49,066 bases of DNA from Microthrixaceae bacterium (GCA_020027475.1 JAHRAZ010000052.1:1-49066), one strand, 5' to 3'; counted from the stretch's first letter, positions 9,101 through 18,477 are shown. Notes: generated by a model not told the origin, from the sequence alone. Numbers and translations are program-made.

Positions 9101-10824
9101 TCCAGGATATTGGCCTCGGGGCCGATGAAACGGCCCAGGCTTGTCACCAACTCTTCACGAATCGCATCGAGGGGCGGGTTGGTGACCTGCGCGAACAACT
9201 GCTTGAAGTAGTCATAGAGCAGCTTCGGCCGCTCAGACAGCACCGCCAGAGGAGTGTCGGTGCCCATGGAACCCAGTGATTCCTGGCCGACACGTGCCAT
9301 CGGCTCGATGAGAACCTTCAGTTCTTCGATCGTGTAGCCGAACGACTTCTGCTCACGCCGAACCTCGCGAGAGGGTTCGGTGATGTGGAACGTCTCCGGC
9401 AGGTCATCCAGATGACGGATACCGGACTCGAGCCACTCCCCGTATGGGTGTGCATCGGCCAACTCGGTCTTGATTTCTTCGTCGTCAATGATCCGGCCCT
9501 GTGAGGTGTCGATCAGGAACATCCGACCTGGGCGCAAACGACCCTTGGTGATCACCTTGGCCGGGTCGATGTCGAGGGTTCCGACCTCGGATGCCATCAC
9601 CACGAGTCCATCGTCGCAGACCCAGTAGCGCGACGGCCGAAGACCGTTGCGATCCAGAACAGCGCCGACCACGGTGCCATCGGTGAAGGTCACCGACGCG
9701 GGGCCGTCCCAGGGTTCCATGATTCCCGCGTGGAAGCGGTAGAAGTCGCGGACCGCCGGATCCATGTGTCGATGGTTCTCCCACGCTTCGGGAATCATCA
9801 TCAGCATTGCGTGAGGAAGGGAATAACCACCGAGATGAAGGAGTTCGAGAACCTCATCCAGACGAGCGGTATCAGATGCGTCCGGAGTGCAGATGGGAAA
9901 TATCCGTGACAGATCCTCGTTGCTGGCCCCATTGGGGAACAGCGGGGACGAAATGAGAGCTTCGCGAGCTCGCATCCAGTTCTGGTTGCCCTGGACGGTG
10001 TTTATCTCGCCGTTGTGGGCCACGAAGCGGTAAGGGTGTGCCAAAGGCCAGGAAGGGAAGGTGTTGGTGGAGAACCGGGAATGGACCAGACCAAGTGCCG
10101 ACTTGAAGTGTTCATCGGAGAGATCCGGATAGAAGTCGCCGAGCTGCGGAGTGGTCAGCATGCCCTTGTAGACGAGCGTCCTGCACGACAGGGACGGGAA
10201 GTAGACCGCCGAGCGCCCTTCGGCATCCAGCACCTTGTGCTCCATGCGCTTGCGGGCCACGTATGTCAGGCGGTCGAGGGTGATTCCGCTACGTTCACCG
10301 GCGGCGTCAGAGATGAACAGTTGCCGGAACACGGGCATCGCCTCGGTTGCTGTGAATCCGATGCTCGAAGGATCAGTCGGAACATCCCGCCAACCGAGGA
10401 CACTCAGCCCCTCTTCGGCACAAATCTTCTCGACACCCTCAACAGCGGCGTTGCGCTCCTGCGGATCTGTGGGCAGAAAGGCGATACCAACCGCATATTC
10501 CCCCTCGGGAGGAAGGTCGAAATCAACGGCCAGACGGAGAAACTCATCCGGAATCTGGACGAGGATTCCGGCGCCGTCGCCGGTGTTCGGTTCAGCCCCG
10601 GTCGCCCCGCGGTGATCCAGATTGCACAGGCTCGTCAGGGCTTTGCCCACCAGGTCGTGGCTCCGACGCCCGTACAGGTCCACCACGAAGGACACACCAC
10701 AGGAGTCGTGCTCGTTGCGGGGGTGATATAGCCCCTGCGCCTCGGGATAACGGCCCTGTGCCGTAACCGATCCCCGCTTCGACAGCTCCACTCGTGTGGA
10801 AGACATCTGGGTTTGTTTGGACAT
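6187..10824 (-). CDS. gltB: glutamate synthase large subunit
   Basis: This 1545-residue protein is the glutaminase and synthase subunit. A short propeptide-like leader of 41 residues precedes Cys42 in HDSCGVSFV, the expected N-terminal nucleophile of the class II amidotransferase domain after cleavage. The central and FMN-binding synthase domains follow ([15 protein letters not shown] and [12 protein letters not shown]), with the 3Fe-4S ligands in [15 protein letters not shown] around residue 1155. The C-terminal beta-helix carries repeated GG motifs ([20 protein letters not shown]). The ATG at 10824 has AGAGG eight bases upstream. It is the first gene of the gltBD-GT2 unit and is divergent from the CapA-like gene across a 315-base intergenic region. 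Confidence 0.97.
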   Translation of the reverse strand: MSKQTQMSSTRVELSKRGSVTAQGRYPEAQGLYHPRNEHDSCGVSFVVDLYGRRSHDLVGKALTSLCNLDHRGATGAEPNTGDGAGILVQIPDEFLRLAVDFDLPPEGEYAVGIAFLPTDPQERNAAVEGVEKICAEEGLSVLGWRDVPTDPSSIGFTATEAMPVFRQLFISDAAGERSGITLDRLTYVARKRMEHKVLDAEGRSAVYFPSLSCRTLVYKGMLTTPQLGDFYPDLSDEHFKSALGLVHSRFSTNTFPSWPLAHPYRFVAHNGEINTVQGNQNWMRAREALISSPLFPNGASNEDLSRIFPICTPDASDTARLDEVLELLHLGGYSLPHAMLMMIPEAWENHRHMDPAVRDFYRFHAGIMEPWDGPASVTFTDGTVVGAVLDRNGLRPSRYWVCDDGLVVMASEVGTLDIDPAKVITKGRLRPGRMFLIDTSQGRIIDDEEIKTELADAHPYGEWLESGIRHLDDLPETFHITEPSREVRREQKSFGYTIEELKVLIEPMARVGQESLGSMGTDTPLAVLSERPKLLYDYFKQLFAQVTNPPLDAIREELVTSLGRFIGPEANILEPGPDSCQQLDLPHPILDNDSLERILHIEEADSRFRARTIRCLYAAFSGGDGLRRALERIRAEVSEAIAEGINIIVLSDEMSNEDLAPIPMLLATSAVHNHLIREKTRTQVGLIVQTGEARTVHHHCLLLGYGAAAINPYLAFDSIEQLIANGSTSMTDYDEAVDKYIKACGKGILKVMSKMGISTAASYTGAQIFEAIGLGGEFVDEYFTGTVSRLGGIGLDEIAEEVRRRHASAYPMRPTELAHRGLEQGGEYQWRREGEYHLFNPKTVFKLQHATRTGQYDVFKEYTKLVDDQSENLATLRGLFNLRIGERTAIALEEVEPASEIVKRFSTGAMSYGSISAESHETLAVAMNRLGAKSNTGEGGENSERFDTMDDGDSKRSAIKQVASGRFGVTSNYLTNADDIQIKMAQGAKPGEGGQLPGHKVYPWIAEVRHSTPGVGLISPPPHHDIYSIEDLAQLIHDLKNSNPGARIHVKLVAEIGVGTVAAGVAKAKSDVVLISGHDGGTGASPLTSIKHAGGPWELGLAETQQTLLLSGLRDRIVVQVDGQLKTGRDVLIAALLGAEEFGFATAPLVVSGCVMMRVCHLDTCPVGIATQNPELRERYSGKPEFVENFMLFIAEEVRELLGELGFRTVEEAIGHAELIDVDSAVKHWKAGGLDLSPILHVVEPWDDDHLHNTRGQDHGLDKALDRTLIAECADALETGTPVQLRLPIRNVNRTVGTMLGHEVSKRHGDAGLPDDTIVIDFDGSAGNSFGAFLPRGITLRLHGDANDYVGKGLSGGRIVIGPPKNRHPDLIPKENIIAGNVIAYGATSGQINLRGKVGERFCVRNSGAIAVVEGVGDHGCEYMTGGAVVVLGTTGRNFGAGMSGGVAYVVDRDGSFSSHVNFEMVELEELDDTDQEFLQSTIGDHLELTGSATAREILDDWSKHVVSFRKVMPKDYRRVLEATARATAEGLDAVETIMAASRA

Positions 10825-10913
10825 TCCTCGGATCCTCTTGCATCTGTGCCGCCGGGGCGCGCTCTGGTTCAGTGTCGTTCAGTGTCGTCTTCGTTGCCGT
10901 TTGGCGGGACAGC

Positions 10914-10927
10914 CGACAACGTTGTCG
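10914..10927. promoter_or_regulatory. 14-bp perfect palindrome, candidate operator upstream of gltB
   Basis: CGACAACGTTGTCG is exactly self-complementary and lies 90 bases upstream of the gltB start in the divergent region. The size suits a dimeric helix-turn-helix regulator. The protein that binds it is unknown, and a chance palindrome cannot be excluded. Confidence 0.35.
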
Positions 10928-11127
10928 AACTGCACCTCGCTCGGGGAGGTCTGCACCATTGCAGCCACCCGCTCCGACAGCCCCACTGGGGCATCGATCG
11001 AGAACAACTCTGTCCCCTCTCCCACCCCTGCGGAGCGGAGGTTCCTCCGAATGGAGGTCCCGATACGTTAGCCGAGAAGATGTACCCGACCCAACCAATT
11101 GACCCCTTGGGGACCACCAAACACCGC

Positions 11128-11133
11128 TACTGT
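11128..11133 (+). promoter_or_regulatory. -10 box of a leaderless promoter (CapA-like gene)
   Basis: TACTGT ends six bases before the GTG start at 11140, placing the transcription start on or next to the start codon. No Shine-Dalgarno sequence is present. The -35 region is weak (TTGACC at 11099 is too far at 23 bases). Confidence 0.45.
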
Positions 11134-11139
11134 TTTGGG

Positions 11140-12384
11140 GTGAACAGCAGGAGTTGGGAGAATCCAGCCACAGCCGGGAGACCGCACCGGGCCGCAATCG
11201 CGGTCTTGGTCGCCGTGACCGCTGTGCTCGGGATGGCCGCCTGCTCCGGCACGTCCAGCAGTCAGGTCAAGTCAGCGGATTCCGATCCAGCGCCGGCAGA
11301 GGCTCCAACATCTACAGAAACAACTCTTGCGGAGCGGGACCCTTTACTCGGAAATGGCGAAACTGTCACCATCGCATTCGGCGGGGATGCCTCATTCGAA
11401 AACCTCGATTCTGCCCTGGCCGGCGACACCTCCACCCTGTTGAGCGCCATTGCGCCGGTGATGAACGGGGCCGACCTGGGAGTCGCGAATCTCGAAGCGG
11501 CCCTCACCACCGGCGGATCCCCCTCACCCAAAGCCTTCAATTTCCGGGTTCCGCCGTCCGCTCTTGATGCGCTCTCGGCGGGCGGTGTGCAGGTCGTTTC
11601 GCAGGCGAACAACCACGGGATGGATTTCGGGCAGGACGGCTTCACCGAGACCCTTCAGATTGATGCCACCTCCGCCGAGGATCACGGCGTGGACGTGATC
11701 GGAGTCGGGGCAAACATGGATGAGGCGTATGCACCCGTGATCAAGGAGGTGAATGGCCAGCGGATCGCCATCTTCGCCGCGAGCGATGTCTTTGACTCCA
11801 ACCTCGAGGCAACCTGGACCGCCACGGACACAAACCCGGGGCTGGCGAGTGCCCGTCAGGGTGATCGCCTCGATCGCCTTGTCTCCGGGATCGCCGAGGT
11901 TCGGGATTCGGTGGACACGGTGATCGTGTACCTGCACATGGGGGTCGAGAAGGACACCTGCCCCACGGAGCGCCAGGTCTCCTTGTCGGACACCTTGGCC
12001 GACAACGGCGCAGACCTCGTGATCGGCACCCATGCGCACCGCCTCCAGGGAGCCGGCTTCCGCAACGGTCACTTCGTGGCCTACGGCCTCGGCAACTTCA
12101 TTTTCAAGGGCCCGAGCGCTGAATCCCGCAAGTCAGCCGTGTTGCGGGTGGACGTGACCGGCCGCCGGGTTGATGGCTACGAGTGGGTTCCTGCCACGTT
12201 GTCCAACAACGTTCCGGTTCCCCTGACCGGCGCGAGCGCCGATTCGGCACTCGCCGAACTCGATCAGCGGCGCCAGTGCGCAAACCTCGATTCCGAACCA
12301 CCTGCTGCTGTTCCCGAGTCCCCGGAAACGAACCTCGAATCGACTGATGCCGGCATCGACTCAGCGGACCAGGCGGCCGGCTGA
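11140..12384 (+). CDS. CapA-family (PgsA-like) lipoprotein
   Basis: The protein of 414 residues begins with a lipoprotein signal: a basic N-terminus, the hydrophobic stretch AAIAVLVAVTAVLGMAAC and a lipobox cysteine at residue 35, then a Ser/Pro/Glu-rich spacer. The body is the CapA metallophosphatase-like fold (PF09587): FGGDASFE, NLEAAL, SQANNHGMDFG, YLHMGVEKD and GTHAHRLQG in the expected order. CapA homologues take part in poly-gamma-glutamate or capsule metabolism, but no capB/capC partners are present, so the substrate here is open. GTG 11140 is chosen because it opens a proper signal peptide and has a leaderless -10 box; the frame stays open further upstream, but that stretch is not signal-like. 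The M18 peptidase starts three bases after the stop. Confidence 0.87.
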   Translation: MNSRSWENPATAGRPHRAAIAVLVAVTAVLGMAACSGTSSSQVKSADSDPAPAEAPTSTETTLAERDPLLGNGETVTIAFGGDASFENLDSALAGDTSTLLSAIAPVMNGADLGVANLEAALTTGGSPSPKAFNFRVPPSALDALSAGGVQVVSQANNHGMDFGQDGFTETLQIDATSAEDHGVDVIGVGANMDEAYAPVIKEVNGQRIAIFAASDVFDSNLEATWTATDTNPGLASARQGDRLDRLVSGIAEVRDSVDTVIVYLHMGVEKDTCPTERQVSLSDTLADNGADLVIGTHAHRLQGAGFRNGHFVAYGLGNFIFKGPSAESRKSAVLRVDVTGRRVDGYEWVPATLSNNVPVPLTGASADSALAELDQRRQCANLDSEPPAAVPESPETNLESTDAGIDSADQAAG

Positions 12385-12387
12385 TCC

Positions 12388-13719
12388 GTGATCTCCGAAC
12401 CAAACAATCCGGGATTCAACACCCCCGAATTCCCCAATCCCGAGGCCGCGGCACTCGCCAGATTCATCGATGCTTCCCCAACTCCGTGGCACGCGGCCGA
12501 GATGGCGGGACGACTTCTCACCTCGGAAGCCAGTTACGTTCCTCATGAACCCGGAGCGTCTCCGCTGGATTCCGAACGGGGATTCGTGGTCCGCGGCGGA
12601 TCACTCATCGCGTGGAATTGGGCCACGGATGCCGCCCCTCGATCCGGCGACGCGCTCCGAATGAGGCTCATCGCTGCGCACAGCGACTCCCCCAACCTGA
12701 GAATCCGACCTCGACCCGACTCAGGCTCGGTGGGCGTCAAACAGCTTGGAGTGGAGATCTACGGTGGAGCACTCGTCAACTCCTGGCTGGACCTGGACCT
12801 CACCTTGGCAGGTCGCGTCCAGTTGACAGATGGCAGCACCGCCATGTTCTCTCATCACGGTGCCCTGCTTCGGGTACCCCAACTTGCCATCCATCTAGAC
12901 CGCGAGATTTCCGCTGATGGCCTCAAACTGAACAAGCAGACTCACCTGAACCCCGTATGGGGCCTCGGCGCTCCGGCCCCTGGCGAGTTCCGGGACTGGC
13001 TGGCAGCTCAGGTCGGATGCCCGGCTTCTGATGTCCTGGATTGGGATGTGGCATGTGCAGACACGCGGCCCAGCACATCATTTGGCAAAACGCAGGAGTT
13101 TCTGGCTGCTCCCCGCCTCGACAACCTGTGCTCGGCGTACGGCGCCCTGGCGGCCCTGGGTTCAACCACTCCAGCCGATGGGCCGAATATCGTGGTGCTC
13201 CATGATCACGAGGAAGTGGGTTCAACAACTGCCACCGGTGCGGCAAGCGCCTGGCTAACCCAGATCCTCGAACGACTCGCCCTCGCACGGGGCATCGACA
13301 GGACCGGGTTCCTGGAACTGTTGGCCAACTCCACGCTGTTGTCTGCCGACATGGCGCACGCAACACATCCGAACTATCCGGACCGACATGAACCGTCTCA
13401 CCACATCGATCTCGGAGCCGGACCCGTGATCAAACACAACGTCAATGCCCGTTACGCCACGGACTCCGAAGGTGCCGCCAAGTTCCGACGGGCCTGCGCC
13501 GCAGCTGGTGTCGGAGTGCAGGATTACTCCCATCGCGGAGACCTCGCGTGCGGTTCCACCATTGGCCCGGTCGCCGCGGCGGAACTGGGAATGGAAACAG
13601 TTGATGTGGGAATGGCGCAGCTGTCCATGCACTCAGCACGGGAGATGATGGCCAACGCCGACGTGCCGGCCATGGTCGCCGCCTTTTCAGCCTGGTTCAG
13701 GCCGAGGGTAGGGTCGTAA
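12388..13719 (+). CDS. M18-family aminopeptidase (aspartyl aminopeptidase-like)
   Basis: A cytosolic dinuclear-zinc aminopeptidase, usually preferring N-terminal acidic residues. Family landmarks are all visible: SPTPWHAAEMA near residue 31, the first zinc ligand in LIAAHSDSPNL (His98), the bridging aspartate in RLDNLCSAYGAL, the catalytic and metal glutamates in HDHEEVGSTT, DMAHATHPNYPDRHEP, and the terminal His of QLSMHSARE. The length of 443 residues fits the family. The GTG start lies three bases after the CapA-like stop, so the two are likely co-transcribed, and the L,D-transpeptidase follows after four bases. Nothing is missing from the active site. Confidence 0.93.
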   Translation: MISEPNNPGFNTPEFPNPEAAALARFIDASPTPWHAAEMAGRLLTSEASYVPHEPGASPLDSERGFVVRGGSLIAWNWATDAAPRSGDALRMRLIAAHSDSPNLRIRPRPDSGSVGVKQLGVEIYGGALVNSWLDLDLTLAGRVQLTDGSTAMFSHHGALLRVPQLAIHLDREISADGLKLNKQTHLNPVWGLGAPAPGEFRDWLAAQVGCPASDVLDWDVACADTRPSTSFGKTQEFLAAPRLDNLCSAYGALAALGSTTPADGPNIVVLHDHEEVGSTTATGAASAWLTQILERLALARGIDRTGFLELLANSTLLSADMAHATHPNYPDRHEPSHHIDLGAGPVIKHNVNARYATDSEGAAKFRRACAAAGVGVQDYSHRGDLACGSTIGPVAAAELGMETVDVGMAQLSMHSAREMMANADVPAMVAAFSAWFRPRVGS

Positions 13720-13723
13720 CCTC

Positions 13724-14338
13724 ATGAAAACTCGTATCTGGCTGCCCGCACTGTCCGTGGCGGCTGTTCTGATTTTCGCAGCCTGGGGCATCGACACTCT
13801 CTTGAAGTCCGACAGCGCATCGTCTGTTGCCGGTGCCGCAGAACTCACCGGCGAAGCCGCCGTCGGCGCAGACACCGAATCAACCACCACCACATCCACA
13901 ACCACCACATCGACTACAACCACAACTGCGCCACCTGACCTGCTCCCGGAAGGTACGGGTGCAGGCAAGAGAGTGGTGCTTTCCGTCTCGGGACAACGGA
14001 TGTGGTGGGTTGACCAAAACGATCAGGTACTGAGAACCGCACTTGTTTCCGGTCGCGCGAATACTCCCGGACTCGGAACATTCGAGGTGTACTCCAAGAC
14101 CCTCAATGCGACGGGTCTGGACGGCTCACAGATGGATTACTTCGTGAGGTTCACCAAAGGCCCCAACGGTTGGGCCATCGGGTTCCATGACATTCCCACC
14201 ATGGGGGGAGCACCAGTGCAGACACAGAGCCAACTCGGTACTCCCCTTTCGCACGGCTGCATCCGTCAGGACGAAGCCGATGCCCAGTTCACGTGGGAGT
14301 TCCTGGATGTGGGCTCCACGGTGGTCGTCGTAGCCTGA
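13724..14338 (+). CDS. L,D-transpeptidase (YkuD domain), membrane-anchored
   Basis: The protein has an N-terminal signal anchor (residues 5-26), then a Thr-rich linker (about residues 53-69, encoded by repeated ACC/ACA codons) and a YkuD catalytic domain. The active-site motif PLSHGCIRQDEADAQ carries the Cys nucleophile at about residue 179 and His at about 177. Such enzymes form 3-3 cross-links in peptidoglycan or attach proteins to it, outside the membrane. At 204 residues it is a compact single-domain form without a peptidoglycan-binding module. The ATG is four bases after the M18 stop. A TAGGGT box lies nine bases before the ATG, so a private, nearly leaderless transcript is possible but unproven. 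Confidence 0.92.
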   Translation: MKTRIWLPALSVAAVLIFAAWGIDTLLKSDSASSVAGAAELTGEAAVGADTESTTTTSTTTTSTTTTTAPPDLLPEGTGAGKRVVLSVSGQRMWWVDQNDQVLRTALVSGRANTPGLGTFEVYSKTLNATGLDGSQMDYFVRFTKGPNGWAIGFHDIPTMGGAPVQTQSQLGTPLSHGCIRQDEADAQFTWEFLDVGSTVVVVA

Positions 14339-14345
14339 TACTCCA

Positions 14346-15161
14346 ATGGAATTCAAGGTAATTGACTTCTCGACCGACGACCGTGTGGCCCTGATCACCC
14401 TGAATCGTGCCGAGCGGTTGAACGCCTGGACCGGCAGGATGCACCACGAATACCGTGCCGCGCTTGCCGCGGCAGATTCCAACGACTCCATTCGGGTGAT
14501 TGTGGTCACCGGTGCGGGACGTGGATTCTGTGTTGGCGCGGACTCCCGGGCCCTGGAGGGACATTCCGTACGCGGATCCTACGATCCCGGCGTACCTGAG
14601 GATCTTCCGAGTCCGGGTGCTTCCACAGATCCTGCTTTCGACGCCGATTTCGCCTACCACTTCGGTCTTTCCAAGCCGATCATCGCTGCCATCAATGGCC
14701 CGGCCGCAGGCGTTGGCTTTGTCCTGGCCTGCTACTGCGATCTCCGATTCGCGGCACCGGGAGTGAAGCTCACCACGGCCCATGGAAAACTGAATCTGCC
14801 GGCTGAATACGGCCTGTCCTGGTTGCTGCCGAGGATTGTCGGCACGGGCAGGGCGATGGACCTGCTTCTGAGCAGCCGCGTGATTCTCAGCGAAGAGGCC
14901 CTCGAGTGGGGACTGGTGAATCGGATCCATCCCAGCGAGAGTCTGCTTGACGAGACGCTGGACTACGCCCGCAACCTGGCATCGTCGGTGTCGAGGGGCA
15001 GTCTGAGGGAATCCCGGCGACAGTTGTGGAAGGATCAACATCGACCGGTGAATGAGGCGGTTGAATACGCGGGTGATCTGCTGTCAGCGATGATGGGCGA
15101 GGACGACTTCGGTCGGGGTGTGGATGCACTGGCCAGACGGGAACCCCCCGACTTCCAGTGA
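14346..15161 (+). CDS. enoyl-CoA hydratase/isomerase family protein
   Basis: A crotonase-fold protein of 271 residues. The first oxyanion-hole segment is GRGFCVGADSRAL and the second is AAINGPAAGVGFVLACYCDLRFA; the third landmark is KLNLPAEYGLSWLLPRIVG, then SEEALEWGLVNRI and a C-terminal helix. Enzymes of this type hydrate or isomerise acyl-CoA thioesters in fatty-acid or side-chain degradation; the substrate cannot be read from the sequence. It begins seven bases after the L,D-transpeptidase stop, with no functional link evident. A loop of about 25 residues (after the first oxyanion segment) is longer than in short hydratases. Confidence 0.9.
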   Translation: MEFKVIDFSTDDRVALITLNRAERLNAWTGRMHHEYRAALAAADSNDSIRVIVVTGAGRGFCVGADSRALEGHSVRGSYDPGVPEDLPSPGASTDPAFDADFAYHFGLSKPIIAAINGPAAGVGFVLACYCDLRFAAPGVKLTTAHGKLNLPAEYGLSWLLPRIVGTGRAMDLLLSSRVILSEEALEWGLVNRIHPSESLLDETLDYARNLASSVSRGSLRESRRQLWKDQHRPVNEAVEYAGDLLSAMMGEDDFGRGVDALARREPPDFQ

Positions 15162-15246
15162 GCCGGATTCCTACCGAAAGGAACTGCCCCGGGTACCACG
15201 ATGGAAAACGTCTGCCACGAATACGATGATCTGAGGGACCGACCAC

Positions 15247-16173
15247 ATGAGCGACCAAGGCGAACAGACTCCGGGCACACCCGAGGATGATTCCCATGAG
15301 GATCTGCGCGACATTCCCGACAGGTGGTTCATCAACCGAACGGGTATGAGAATTGCCGCCGATGTCCATGGTGACCCTGAGAATCCCGGAGTGATCCTCA
15401 TCCATGGTGGCGGCCAGACCCGGCACTCGTGGGGAGGAACAGCAGAGGCTCTTGCCCGGGACGGCCTTTACGCCGTGGCCTTTGACCAGAGAGGCCACGG
15501 TGCTACCGACCGTGCTCCCGACCGCGACTACTCCCTCGACCGATTCGCCGAAGACTGCATCGATGTGGCATCGGAAATGGAGGAACGAAGCGGAGTGGCC
15601 CCGGTGATCGTGGGTGCCTCACTCGGTGGCCTTGCTTTGTTGCTGGCTGAGGGAGAACTCGCTCCCGGCACGTGCCGGGCGATCGTGTTGGTGGACATCA
15701 CTCCGCGCATGGAACCCGATGGTGTTCTGCGAATCGTCGAATTCATGCTGGACAAGGTGCATGAGGGCTACGGATCACTCGAGGAAGCCGCCGAGGCGAT
15801 CGCGGAGTATCAACCGCATCGAAAACCCACTTCCGACCTCAAGGGACTCTCCAAGAACCTCCGACGCGATCCGGACGGTCGGTGGCGGTGGCACTGGGAT
15901 CCAGACTTCTTCCTCGGCCCGCTTCCAGTCGGCGCTTCACAGTCACATCCCCGCTACGAGGCCGCCACCAAGGCTCTCGACGTTCCCACACTCCTGGTGA
16001 GGGGACGCTTGTCAGACCTGGTCAGTGAAGAAACCGCAACGGAATTCCTCGAGCTTTGCCCTGATGCCGACTTTGTGGACGTCAGCGAAGCCGGGCACAT
16101 GGTTGCGGGAGACCGTAACGACGTGTTCACCGATGAGGTGGCCCGCTGGATCGAGGCCCTCGCGCAACCCTGA
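15247..16173 (+). CDS. alpha/beta-hydrolase
   Basis: A cytosolic alpha/beta-hydrolase of 308 residues. The oxyanion region is VILIHGGGQTRHSW, the nucleophile elbow is VGASLGGLALLL with the Ser in GxSxG, the acid is in VRGRLSDLVS and the catalytic His in SEAGHMVAGDRND, so the triad is complete. The lid between strand 6 and helix D is of ordinary size. Its sequence is close in type to haloalkane-dehalogenase/epoxide-hydrolase-like and 3-oxoadipate enol-lactonase-like esterases; the true substrate is not decidable. GAGGGA lies ten bases before the ATG. It follows the crotonase gene by 85 bases and converges on the aldehyde dehydrogenase gene. Confidence 0.9.
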   Translation: MSDQGEQTPGTPEDDSHEDLRDIPDRWFINRTGMRIAADVHGDPENPGVILIHGGGQTRHSWGGTAEALARDGLYAVAFDQRGHGATDRAPDRDYSLDRFAEDCIDVASEMEERSGVAPVIVGASLGGLALLLAEGELAPGTCRAIVLVDITPRMEPDGVLRIVEFMLDKVHEGYGSLEEAAEAIAEYQPHRKPTSDLKGLSKNLRRDPDGRWRWHWDPDFFLGPLPVGASQSHPRYEAATKALDVPTLLVRGRLSDLVSEETATEFLELCPDADFVDVSEAGHMVAGDRNDVFTDEVARWIEALAQP

Positions 16174-16210
16174 GGTTCCTGCTGCGAAGCCATGCTGAAA
16201 GCCGGCAGCG

Positions 16211-17782
16211 CTATTTCCGGCGGAGACCGGAGAGACGTCCCTTGAACGTGCTGGCGAAGCGCATGCGCATGGTGGAAATCCCGAGGCGGTCCATGCCCCT
16301 GGGAATCGGGTACCACCACGGCTCTTTCGGCACGGGAATGTTCCTCTGGCTCAGCACAGACTTGAGGTTCGAGAATTCCCGGAGACCCTCTGCCCCGTGC
16401 ACCCGTCCGAATCCGGATTCCTTCACGCCGCCGAAGGGCAGTCCCGCAATGCCGTAGCTGGTGAGGCAATCATTGATGCAGACATTTCCGGCCTCCATCT
16501 CATCGGCCAGGACCTTTGCGCGGGCCTCATCGGATGTCCAGACGGAACTGTTGAGTCCGTATTCGGAGTCATTGGCGAGTTGCATTGCCTCAGCGTCACC
16601 GGAGACCGCCATGATCGGCATGACCGGACCAAAGGTCTCCTTCATCATCACATCCATGGTGTGGTCCACGTCAACGAGCACCGTTGGCTCAAACCAGAGG
16701 CCCTCACGATCCAGGCGTTTGCCTCCCGTGAGGACCTTTGCTCCCTTGGCAACGGCGTCAGCAATGTGCGCCTCGACGATCGCCACCTGGGACTGCGCTG
16801 TCATGGCTCCGATGTCACCATTGCCGTCATCTGTCTGACGGACATGGAGGGTTTCGTCGACGACCCGCTCCACGAACTCATCATGGATGCCGGAGGCAAC
16901 ATAGACCCGCTCCACGGACATGCATGTCTGTCCGGAGTTCTGGAAGGCTCCCCACACTGCACCCTTGACTGCCCGCTTGAGGTCGGCATCGGCACACACA
17001 ACCATTGGATCCTTGCCGCCAAGTTCCAACAGCACAGGTGTGAGGGAATCGGCGGCAGCAGCCATGACCCGCTTGCCGGTGGCCGCCGAACCGGTGAAGA
17101 CCACTTTGTCCACATCGCCGCGAACCAGCGCCTCGCCAGTGGTTGCGCCCCCGGTGACAACCGCCACGATGTCTCCCCAGAGTTCGTCCTCGAACAATTC
17201 CCCGATGGCGAGTCCAACCGTCGGCGTTATCTCTGATGGCTTGAGCACCACGGTGCTGCCGGCGAACAAAGCAGTGATGATGGGAGTCATCGCGAGAACG
17301 AACGGGTAGTTCCAAGGACTGATCACCGCGATCACACCCATTGGTTCGTACTGTTTCCAGGCCTTCTTGTGCGCCATCGTGCCGGTGGACACCTCTATCG
17401 GCCGGATGGCCTCGGCACCGTTCTTGGAATACCACCCCATGATCTCACACAGCGTCATCAACTCGGTGGTGACAGCTTCCGCGGGCTGCTTTCCGGTTTC
17501 GGAGCAGATGATTTCCACGAACTCCTCGGCGCGATCCAGCAGTCGGTCCCGTACCTTGAGCAGATGCGCAGAGCGGTCCTTGAAGGACAATTCGGCCCAA
17601 GCCGGGAATGCGGCGCGGGCCCGCCCGATTGCAGTGTCCACCTCATCTGCTGACTGGTCGGCAACGATCGCCAGAAGTGTGTCGGTGCGGGGATCGCGAG
17701 TCTCGATCACGGGAGTATCCGGGTGTGAATCAAACGAGTCGCCATTCGCCACCGAGTCGACGCTTTCTGAGGTCAGTGCCAT
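16211..17782 (-). CDS. aldehyde dehydrogenase (succinate-semialdehyde dehydrogenase-like)
   Basis: NAD(P)-dependent aldehyde oxidation. The cofactor loop FTGSAATGKRV starts near residue 229, the general-base Glu253 is in LLELGGKD, and the nucleophile Cys287 in NSGQTCMSVERVYV; FGPVMPIM and PFGGVKESGFGRVHG complete the fold. A basic C-terminal extension of about 45 residues (PWWYPIPRGMDRLG to the end) may bind a membrane or partner. ATG 17782 is chosen because a TATCTT box ends six bases before it; the longer frame back to 17890 would add 36 residues that do not look like an ALDH N-terminus. No co-oriented partner is close, so it is probably a single-gene unit. Confidence 0.93.
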   Translation of the reverse strand: MALTSESVDSVANGDSFDSHPDTPVIETRDPRTDTLLAIVADQSADEVDTAIGRARAAFPAWAELSFKDRSAHLLKVRDRLLDRAEEFVEIICSETGKQPAEAVTTELMTLCEIMGWYSKNGAEAIRPIEVSTGTMAHKKAWKQYEPMGVIAVISPWNYPFVLAMTPIITALFAGSTVVLKPSEITPTVGLAIGELFEDELWGDIVAVVTGGATTGEALVRGDVDKVVFTGSAATGKRVMAAAADSLTPVLLELGGKDPMVVCADADLKRAVKGAVWGAFQNSGQTCMSVERVYVASGIHDEFVERVVDETLHVRQTDDGNGDIGAMTAQSQVAIVEAHIADAVAKGAKVLTGGKRLDREGLWFEPTVLVDVDHTMDVMMKETFGPVMPIMAVSGDAEAMQLANDSEYGLNSSVWTSDEARAKVLADEMEAGNVCINDCLTSYGIAGLPFGGVKESGFGRVHGAEGLREFSNLKSVLSQRNIPVPKEPWWYPIPRGMDRLGISTMRMRFASTFKGRLSGLRRK

Positions 17783-17788
17783 TGGCAG

Positions 17789-17794
17789 AAGATA
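17789..17794 (-). promoter_or_regulatory. -10 box of a leaderless promoter (aldehyde dehydrogenase)
   Basis: TATCTT on the minus strand is six bases (CTGCCA) from the ATG at 17782, with no Shine-Dalgarno sequence. It supports the shorter start. Confidence 0.5.
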
Positions 17795-17910
17795 CACAAA
17801 CAGTGCGGATCCCGCGCGTTCGTCGGGATTGGCTGTTGGCAGTGTCGCACTGGTTGACGCCGCAGTGACCACTGGACCGACGACGATCACCGCAGTGATC
17901 GTCGCCTCTG

Positions 17911-18465
17911 TCAGCTTTCGGTGATCGTGATCGATTCGATGATGACGGGATCGGCAGGACGGTCACCCTGACCGGTCGGGGTGCCCTGGATGGCCGCAAG
18001 CACATCCTGGCCATCGATCAGCTTGCCGAAATGGGCGTACTGCGGTGGCAGTTGCATTCCCTGGGGACCTGAGATCACGAAGAACTGGCTGCCGTTGGTG
18101 TTGGGGCCGGCGTTGGCCATGGCCAACGAACCAAGTTCGTATTTGCCGGGCTCCGGAAGTTCATCCTCGAAACGGTATCCGGGACCACCCGTGCCGGTGC
18201 CCTCCGGGCATCCGCCCTGAATGACGAAGTCACGGATGATGCGGTGGAAGGTCAGACCGTCGTAGTAGTGATACCGGGCCAGACTGACGAAGTTGTTGAC
18301 AGTCTTCGGTGCCATCTTCGGATACAGGAAGGCGTTCATCGTGCCGAAGTTGGTCACGATCTTGGCCGTGTACTCCTTCTCCACATCGATGCACATCGGC
18401 ATTTCGGACTTGAACTTGGTCTGGCGTTCGGAGGAACCATCGGGATTCGGGCAGTCAGTGGACAT
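17911..18465 (-). CDS. cyclophilin-type peptidyl-prolyl cis-trans isomerase
   Basis: The protein catalyses proline isomerisation during folding. The core reads TNFGTMNAFLYPKMAPKTVNNFV, split here by family motif FHRIIRDFVIQGG with the catalytic Arg, Phe and Gln, then GPGYRFEDE, AMANAGPNTNGSQFFV and AHFGKLIDG with the active-site His. The Trp that binds cyclosporin in human cyclophilin A is not at the equivalent place, as in many bacterial forms. An N-terminal extension of about 30 residues lacks a signal peptide, so it is probably cytosolic. Its promoter is unusual: the -10 box is directly abutted by a 17-bp tandem array reaching into the end of the LCP gene. Confidence 0.95.
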   Translation of the reverse strand: MSTDCPNPDGSSERQTKFKSEMPMCIDVEKEYTAKIVTNFGTMNAFLYPKMAPKTVNNFVSLARYHYYDGLTFHRIIRDFVIQGGCPEGTGTGGPGYRFEDELPEPGKYELGSLAMANAGPNTNGSQFFVISGPQGMQLPPQYAHFGKLIDGQDVLAAIQGTPTGQGDRPADPVIIESITITES

Positions 18466-18471
18466 TGCGAC

Positions 18472-18477
18472 AACCTA
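18472..18477 (-). promoter_or_regulatory. -10 box of a leaderless promoter (cyclophilin)
   Basis: TAGGTT on the minus strand ends six bases (GTCGCA) before the ATG at 18465. Its first two bases belong to the last unit of the 17-bp tandem array, so the -35 zone consists entirely of repeat sequence. Confidence 0.5.

Larger units (their letters stand above)
10825..11139. other. 315-base divergent intergenic region between gltB and the CapA-like gene
   Basis: No convincing gene lies here. It holds a tandem 10-mer GTTCAGTGTC at 10867-10876 and 10877-10886, a perfect 14-bp palindrome at 10914-10927, and a short CCTCC/GGAGG stem at 11044-11057. Most of it would be the long untranslated leader or promoter of gltB. 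I recognise no riboswitch family in it; a GGGGACAGAG string on the minus strand only superficially recalls a glycine riboswitch segment. Confidence 0.6.

Noticed and set aside
10825-11139. Glycine riboswitch upstream of gltB
   Set aside because: Only a short GGGGACAGAG-like string fits; the paired aptamer cores are not found.
11140-12384. Poly-gamma-glutamate synthesis operon
   Set aside because: Only a CapA-like gene is present; the ligase CapB and CapC are absent.
13709-13714. Leaderless promoter for the L,D-transpeptidase
   Set aside because: TAGGGT lies nine bases before the ATG and overlaps the end of the M18 gene; the spacing is outside the 6-8 range of the other cases, so I did not list it as a promoter.
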